A stretch of 64,000 nt of DNA from NCBI GenBank assembly GCA_003168335.1, contig PMSM01000010.1, positions 719,588 through 783,587 on the forward strand, given 5' to 3'. Shown here one piece after another: positions 59,647-64,000 of this stretch. The notes below the pieces were generated by a model. The model was not told the origin of the DNA, made no database searches, and was given only the letters and a program-made list of their open reading frames with translations. This DNA is from Blastocatellia bacterium (GTDB taxonomy: Bacteria; Acidobacteriota; Blastocatellia; Pyrinomonadales; Pyrinomonadaceae). The stretch's first letter is position 1. Every line of letters begins with the position of its first letter. The position numbers and the translations under genes are program-made.

Positions 59647-59854
59647 CGATGACTTGTCCGTCAGTTAGCAGAGCGTCTAAGGTCGTTTTTCCAAGGGGCC
59701 GCTCAGCCCAGACTAAGGAATGCGGCGCTTTGATGCTGAAAGGCTTAGACGACGCTGCCCGCCTGGTTGTCCCCCTTTTACGCAACCGGGACCTGATTTG
59801 TTCAGCTTGAAGCTACCGGCTCAAGATTTTTGGCGGATGGCAGAGGGGAGCGGC

Positions 59855-62380
59855 TCAAACGCTGCGCCGAAACAGATATGACATTTTGATGAAGAAGGTG
59901 CGACCGTTGCGCCGGAATCCGGGCTCTAACTGGCCACTAAAAGGATTGAAGCCGTCGCGACTCAGATCATCGTTATAGCCAACATAAAAAGCTGTCCCTG
60001 GGTTCGGCGTGTAGCCAAAAAGGAACTGGGCCTTAACATTCGAGGCGAGCGTGTCATAGTCGATACGTCCGCGCGCGAAGATAAATCTGGTGAATTGATA
60101 AGTGCTGCGGAGCGAAACGATGTTCTCGTCAAAGGCCAGCAGATGAGTGTCGTATCGTCTGAGCCTCTCTTTGGTGACGCTCAACGTGACGCTCAGGGGA
60201 TTTGAAGGTTGATAAGTTACGCCGCCATCAAGGTGAAAGAAGGCGCCCGGCCCGGGATCCTGCGGCGCGTTGCAAACCGCCGGGGGCGTTGCGCCGTTGC
60301 AGAGTCCTGCTGCCTGAGCATTGCGCGCGGTGACGGCCGGAATGCTCACCCGCGGGTAACGCTGGCCGGCGCCGAAATCAAAATCCAAACTGCCGTCCAC
60401 GCGATTGACAAAAGCGTTGAAGTTTACTTTCTTGCTCAACGTCGAGCCGGCGAACATGTACACGCCTGTGTTGGGCGCTGAGCGCTCGTTGTCGGCTCCC
60501 CAGAAAGTACAAGTGTTGGTGAGGGCGCAATTCGATCCGGGCCTGCGCGTGGGTCCGAACTCTTCTTCGAATACGCGCTCGTAACCCTTGTCCAAACCTG
60601 CGCCGAGATAGGTCTGCCGCCTGAAGGTGAGCTGAACCTGAGACTCGTCGGTGAAAATCTGCGAGCGCCCCTGCCAACTAAAATTCGTCGAGAAGGCGTT
60701 ATAGACGCGCCAGGAGATCAATCTCGCCTTTGGCTTCGGCTCAGAGTTATAGCGGACAAACAGATTGTGATTGTTGGTATTGGTACGACGGTTAAATCCT
60801 ACGTCGGCACGATAGTAGCGTGTGCGGCCGACCGCAGAATATTCATAACCGAAGTGGCGGCCGCTCATGTTGTAGTCCGTAGCGTAAATAAAGCCGTTCT
60901 CTGTTCGATCAAGCGTCTGTCCCAGGTCGGGATAAAAGAACTGGTTCCGAGATCGCGAGACCAGCGCCTGCGCGCTGAAGGTCGTTTGCTTGTTGATGCG
61001 CAGACGCGAATCAAACCCGCCCAGTACATTATCCTGGTCTACGAACTTGCGGTACGTGCCGAGAAAGCCGATGAAGGAATCTTTATTACCTATGTCGTGC
61101 TTCAGACGCAGGATCCCAACCGACGCATTCTTGCCGATGAACCTCGGATTCGCGGTGAGTTGTTCTTCCGGGCTGAAGTTGCCAGGACCGTTGTCTGACG
61201 CCAACAGCAACCCAAAGGTATTGCGGCCTACTTTGCCGGTGAGCTTGACGGCGAAATCCGGATCGATAATCGTGCGCGTGTGCACGGCCGCGATCTGGGT
61301 GTTGAAGATATCGATGCCTTCCAGGAAGAAGGGGCGCTTCTCTGGAAAGAAGATCGGAAATCGCTGGTTCGCCTGGACGACTAATTGATCTGATTCGACC
61401 TGGGCGAAATCCGGATTGATCGCGAAATCGAGTGTGACGTTCGGCGTGATGCTGTATTTGCCGGTCAGCCCGGGTTCGAATTTGACGGGTTGATTGACCA
61501 ACCGGCCTGGATCCAACATGCCAGCAGCCAGTTGGGCCGGACTCAGAGTCCCCGTTCGTTTTCCGGTCTCTGAGAGTGTCAGACTGGGAATCAATTCCAA
61601 CGTGCGCTCTGTCGAGATGCCTTCAAGTCCATTGAGATGACCTTCCTGCGCCAGCGTGCTCGACTTATCGCGGTCGAAGGGCATCCAACTATCCAGCTCG
61701 TTATTGAAGCGCTTGATGCGCCGCCAGAAATGCGCGCCCCATAACTTGTCTTTGCCCGCCACGTAGCGAAGGGATTTGAAAGGAATTGCGACTTCTACTG
61801 TCCAGCCATCAGTCGTCAGCGTGCCTTTCGATTCCATCACGACGTCCGGATTAAAGTCTTCACCCTGACCATCGGTCCAGATTCCATCGGCTTGAACGCC
61901 CAGCGGGTTGAAATCAAATTCGTAGGCTTTACGCTTGTCGTTGGAGGTGTCGAACAGAATGCCGACGTAATCGTCATTGAAAATGTCATCGCGCTTGGGA
62001 ATCGTAGCGCGAACTTTGTCAGGCTCGTCATAGCAATGAAACGCGACGTAAATAAACTTCGAGTCATAGCCAAGCATTACCTCTGTCGGCCTGGACGGCA
62101 CGATGTTGTCGCCCGGCTCGACCTGGTAGAAATCTTTCAGCACGATTGCCTGCTTCCAGACTTCGTCATCGAGTTTGCCGTCGATCACCGGAGCTTTGTC
62201 GAATTTCGGCATGCGGATCGGCTGGGCCTTCTCTGGCGGTAGAACAAATCCGGCCTTTCCGGGGGCGGGGTCAGCTTTTGGCACGCTTGAAGACGCTGCA
62301 TTCTTGGAAGCCGACGGTTGGCCGAGAGCCACAATTGCGCTTAGCGCCATAATCGTCAGAAGCAGCAATGCCTTTTTCAT
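59855..62380 (-). CDS. Outer-membrane protein: CBM9-like domain plus DUF5916 beta-barrel (copy 1)
   Basis: 841 residues from ATG 62380 (MKKALLLLTIMALSAIVALGQ); a TTG three codons earlier is possible. Same layout as the downstream copy: signal, IDGKLDDEVWKQAIVLKDF, WTVEVAIPFKSLRY, FPIFFPEKRPFFLEGIDIF, and the C-terminal QLEPGFRRNGRTFFIKMSYLFRRSV. The two are similar along their whole length, so they come from a duplication. A Fis-type regulator gene lies 152 nt upstream on the same strand. Confidence 0.88.
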   Translation of the reverse strand: MKKALLLLTIMALSAIVALGQPSASKNAASSSVPKADPAPGKAGFVLPPEKAQPIRMPKFDKAPVIDGKLDDEVWKQAIVLKDFYQVEPGDNIVPSRPTEVMLGYDSKFIYVAFHCYDEPDKVRATIPKRDDIFNDDYVGILFDTSNDKRKAYEFDFNPLGVQADGIWTDGQGEDFNPDVVMESKGTLTTDGWTVEVAIPFKSLRYVAGKDKLWGAHFWRRIKRFNNELDSWMPFDRDKSSTLAQEGHLNGLEGISTERTLELIPSLTLSETGKRTGTLSPAQLAAGMLDPGRLVNQPVKFEPGLTGKYSITPNVTLDFAINPDFAQVESDQLVVQANQRFPIFFPEKRPFFLEGIDIFNTQIAAVHTRTIIDPDFAVKLTGKVGRNTFGLLLASDNGPGNFSPEEQLTANPRFIGKNASVGILRLKHDIGNKDSFIGFLGTYRKFVDQDNVLGGFDSRLRINKQTTFSAQALVSRSRNQFFYPDLGQTLDRTENGFIYATDYNMSGRHFGYEYSAVGRTRYYRADVGFNRRTNTNNHNLFVRYNSEPKPKARLISWRVYNAFSTNFSWQGRSQIFTDESQVQLTFRRQTYLGAGLDKGYERVFEEEFGPTRRPGSNCALTNTCTFWGADNERSAPNTGVYMFAGSTLSKKVNFNAFVNRVDGSLDFDFGAGQRYPRVSIPAVTARNAQAAGLCNGATPPAVCNAPQDPGPGAFFHLDGGVTYQPSNPLSVTLSVTKERLRRYDTHLLAFDENIVSLRSTYQFTRFIFARGRIDYDTLASNVKAQFLFGYTPNPGTAFYVGYNDDLSRDGFNPFSGQLEPGFRRNGRTFFIKMSYLFRRSV

Positions 62381-62475
62381 GAGGACCAATTCTCGTAACA
62401 GCAGTAAGGGACGGGTTACTAATTTCAGTGTGCGGTATTAACGAAACAGTTGACTTACCGGTTCCGCAATTAGGA

Positions 62476-62487
62476 CGTTTCGAAACG
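62476..62487. promoter_or_regulatory. 12-bp perfect palindrome upstream of DUF5916 copy 1, possible operator
   Basis: CGTTTCGAAACG lies about 100 nt before the ATG at 62380, in the gap after the Fis-type gene. Such a dyad could bind a dimeric regulator, but one copy alone is weak evidence. No convincing promoter was found in the gap. Confidence 0.3.
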
Positions 62488-62532
62488 GTCAAGTGTTAAT
62501 CGATTTCCCGAAGGTTCTTTCGCGAGCAGAGA

Positions 62533-62922
62533 TCACGCAGCTATTTCGCGGTTCCCGATGTCTTTGTTGGCCTCATTCGCACTGCCGTCGCAACAAATCT
62601 TGTAGCGTTTGATCTTCGAATTCAACGTCGTGTGCTTGACGCCGAGGAGGCGCGCGGCGGTGGCCTGATTGCCACCAGTTCTTTCCAAAGCAGTCCGAAT
62701 GAGATCAGTCTCAAACCGTTGTACTTCGTCATGAAGTCTGATGCTTTGGCCGCGTGACGGCTGGGCGCTCCGGAGTGAATCCACCGCGCCGAGCAGCGTC
62801 AGTGCCACTTCTCTCAGGGCATCGAGCCGGTTATCAAGAGTCGCCTCGCGCAGAAGCATGGAACTCTGTCCGGCCGGCGCTGACGAAAGTCCTTCCCCTT
62901 TCCAAATCGTCGCCCTACCCAT
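62533..62922 (-). CDS. Fis-type helix-turn-helix regulator (small)
   Basis: 129 residues. The C-terminal half is a Fis-like HTH: ETDLIRTALERTGGNQATAARLLGVKHTTLNSKIKRYKI, as at the end of NtrC-type activators. The N-terminal half is short, with no AAA+ or receiver domain, so it may be a stand-alone DNA-binding protein or a remnant of an activator. AGGAGG precedes ATG 62922. It sits upstream of the DUF5916 pair and downstream of the HEAT-repeat gene, on the same strand. Confidence 0.82.
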   Translation of the reverse strand: MGRATIWKGEGLSSAPAGQSSMLLREATLDNRLDALREVALTLLGAVDSLRSAQPSRGQSIRLHDEVQRFETDLIRTALERTGGNQATAARLLGVKHTTLNSKIKRYKICCDGSANEANKDIGNREIAA

Positions 62923-62971
62923 TTGCCGCCTCCTGGTCCTGGTAGCTAAAAGACACTATCTGAGATACGCC

Positions 62972-64000
62972 TCACTTCCCGAGTAGTTCCCTAAAGAAGG
63001 CAACTGCCCGTTCATCCCCTGTCTGGCCGAGCATTTGAATCGCAACCTTACGCACCTGCATCTTCGGATGGCTGCGCGCCGTGCGAATCAAAATCGGAAT
63101 GGCTTCATCCTTTGGACGACGGCTAATCGCGATTACCGCCTGCTTTTGGATCTCAGTTTCAGGATCAGAGTCGAGCGTGTTGGTCAACGCGCCCAAACTC
63201 TTCTCGCCGGCGATCCGTCCCAGACTCGCGATGGCGCTCTTGCGCAACTCGAGTTCCTTTTCAGTTTCCGTAATGTGAATTAAATAAGTCGCCGCACCGT
63301 CGCGGTTGTCATTGCGGGCAATTCCGCTTAACGCGCGGCGCTTGAGCTCGCGCGCGGTCATGGTCTCGAAAAGATTCTCCAGCAAAGGCAAGGTCGCAGC
63401 GGCGCGGCTCGTGCCCAACGCCGAGATCGCCTGCTGGCGTGGCTCGCTCCCCTCCTGATTGTTGCGCACAATTTCCGCGAGCAAATTGTTCTTCGCCTGG
63501 CTCTCAGGCGTGTAGCCCAACCAATAGATGGCCCGCGAACGCACCGGTTCGGCGATCGGTCGTCGGATTAAGTCGGTGAGCATCGACTCGACCCGCGCAT
63601 CATCGTGCAGAGCAATCGCGAACGTCGCGCGATCCGCCAGACGGTTAATTTCGGGCGCCGACGAATCGATGAACGACTTCAAATAATTCAGACTCTCTTC
63701 GCTCGTGGCCCGGCCAGCCCAGTAAACCGGATAGCCGCTGAACTCGTGCGTGCGGCGCAGGTTGTAAACTTCGGCGCGAGTAAACAGATCGCGTTGCGTG
63801 TCAAAGAGAAGAAACAAACCCAACTCCCGAGTCTCGTACCGCGAATCGAAACTCATCGACGTCCCGTCCATCGAAAAGTAGACCCCGCCATTGCTGTCAA
63901 CGACTTCAAAGTCAACGGCCACGCCTGGTCGCGCTTCAAACTGATAGCCCACCCAGAAACGGCCTCCCTGTGCGCCGGCGCGGCCCTGAGTCACCGCGTT
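62972..64000 (-). CDS. HEAT-repeat protein, N-terminus beyond window
   Basis: The frame is open from the right edge to a stop at 62972, about 342 residues visible. The first 110 residues are beta-rich (FWVGYQFEARPGVAVDFEVV). From about 130 come repeated helical pairs of the HEAT/PBS type: RSRAIYWLGY, PRQQAISALG, LKRRALSGIA, LRKSAIASLGRIAGE, IQKQAVIAISRR and VRKVAIQMLGQTGDERAVAF, spaced about 30-37 residues. These form a protein-binding solenoid. A membrane or signal region may lie in the missing part. Role unknown; it may act with the Fis-type and DUF5916 neighbours, by position only. Confidence 0.8.
   Translation of the reverse strand, partial: NAVTQGRAGAQGGRFWVGYQFEARPGVAVDFEVVDSNGGVYFSMDGTSMSFDSRYETRELGLFLLFDTQRDLFTRAEVYNLRRTHEFSGYPVYWAGRATSEESLNYLKSFIDSSAPEINRLADRATFAIALHDDARVESMLTDLIRRPIAEPVRSRAIYWLGYTPESQAKNNLLAEIVRNNQEGSEPRQQAISALGTSRAAATLPLLENLFETMTARELKRRALSGIARNDNRDGAATYLIHITETEKELELRKSAIASLGRIAGEKSLGALTNTLDSDPETEIQKQAVIAISRRPKDEAIPILIRTARSHPKMQVRKVAIQMLGQTGDERAVAFFRELLGK

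Overview
The window looks like a chromosomal segment of an Acidobacteriota bacterium, most likely near class Blastocatellia (Pyrinomonadales-like soil organisms). This is inferred from gene content: a class II ribonucleotide reductase, a DUF1800/DUF1501 pair beside a giant SBBP-repeat protein, two large DUF5916 outer-membrane proteins, M1/M16 peptidases, and many small palindromic repeats between genes. The DNA is GC-rich. No rRNA, tRNA, prophage or CRISPR array was seen.

Layout. 1-11.9 kb is a housekeeping mix: nrdJ (cut by the left edge), pspA with a membrane/coiled-coil partner, purD, a CxxC-x17-CxxC zinc protein, a KimA-type permease, a candidate three-hairpin small RNA just downstream of an Sm-like small protein, a VOC protein, a J-domain membrane protein and an M1 aminopeptidase. 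12-21.5 kb, all on the minus strand, is an export cluster: DUF1800, DUF1501 and a 1773-residue SBBP/DUF11/sugar-dehydrogenase/CHRD/Calx-beta protein behind a good sigma70-type promoter. 21.5-25.5 kb holds an isolated AtpZ-like protein, a radical SAM enzyme, a tandem NTF2-like secreted protein and a family 2 glycosyltransferase.

25.5-37.9 kb is a minus-strand complex I operon in the order nuoC-x-nuoD-x-x-nuoH-I-J-K-L-x-nuoM-N-(GT2), where x marks four small non-nuo ORFs. nuoA, B, E, F and G are not here. Most of the long gaps in this operon hold a different repeat element: heptanucleotide tandem repeats in inverted pairs (three gaps), a ~150 bp dispersed repeat, a REPIN and a long inverted repeat. 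Diverging from it is the translation-linked set rpmE-DUF1385-prfA.

41-50.5 kb contains a zinc alcohol dehydrogenase, NAD salvage genes pncA and pncB flanking two paralogous secreted cysteine-rich peptides, a lipoprotein, a pair of M16 peptidases (one with a REP unit inside its reading frame), a thioredoxin-like protein and a Cys-rich lipoprotein. 50.5-51.3 kb is an IS200/RAYT-type transposase bounded by inverted REP sequences; the same REP occurs as a REPIN at 42.9-43.2 kb. 51.3-64 kb carries an RND efflux pump with its adaptor, a nitroreductase, two DUF5916 outer-membrane proteins, a Fis-type regulator and a HEAT-repeat protein cut by the right edge.

The most distinctive features are the REP/REPIN families in and around operons, the heptamer-repeat spacers of the nuo operon, the candidate structured RNA at 8.3 kb, and the symmetric CX3C secreted peptides at 43.2-43.8 kb. 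All functions are read from sequence patterns alone; no database search was run.
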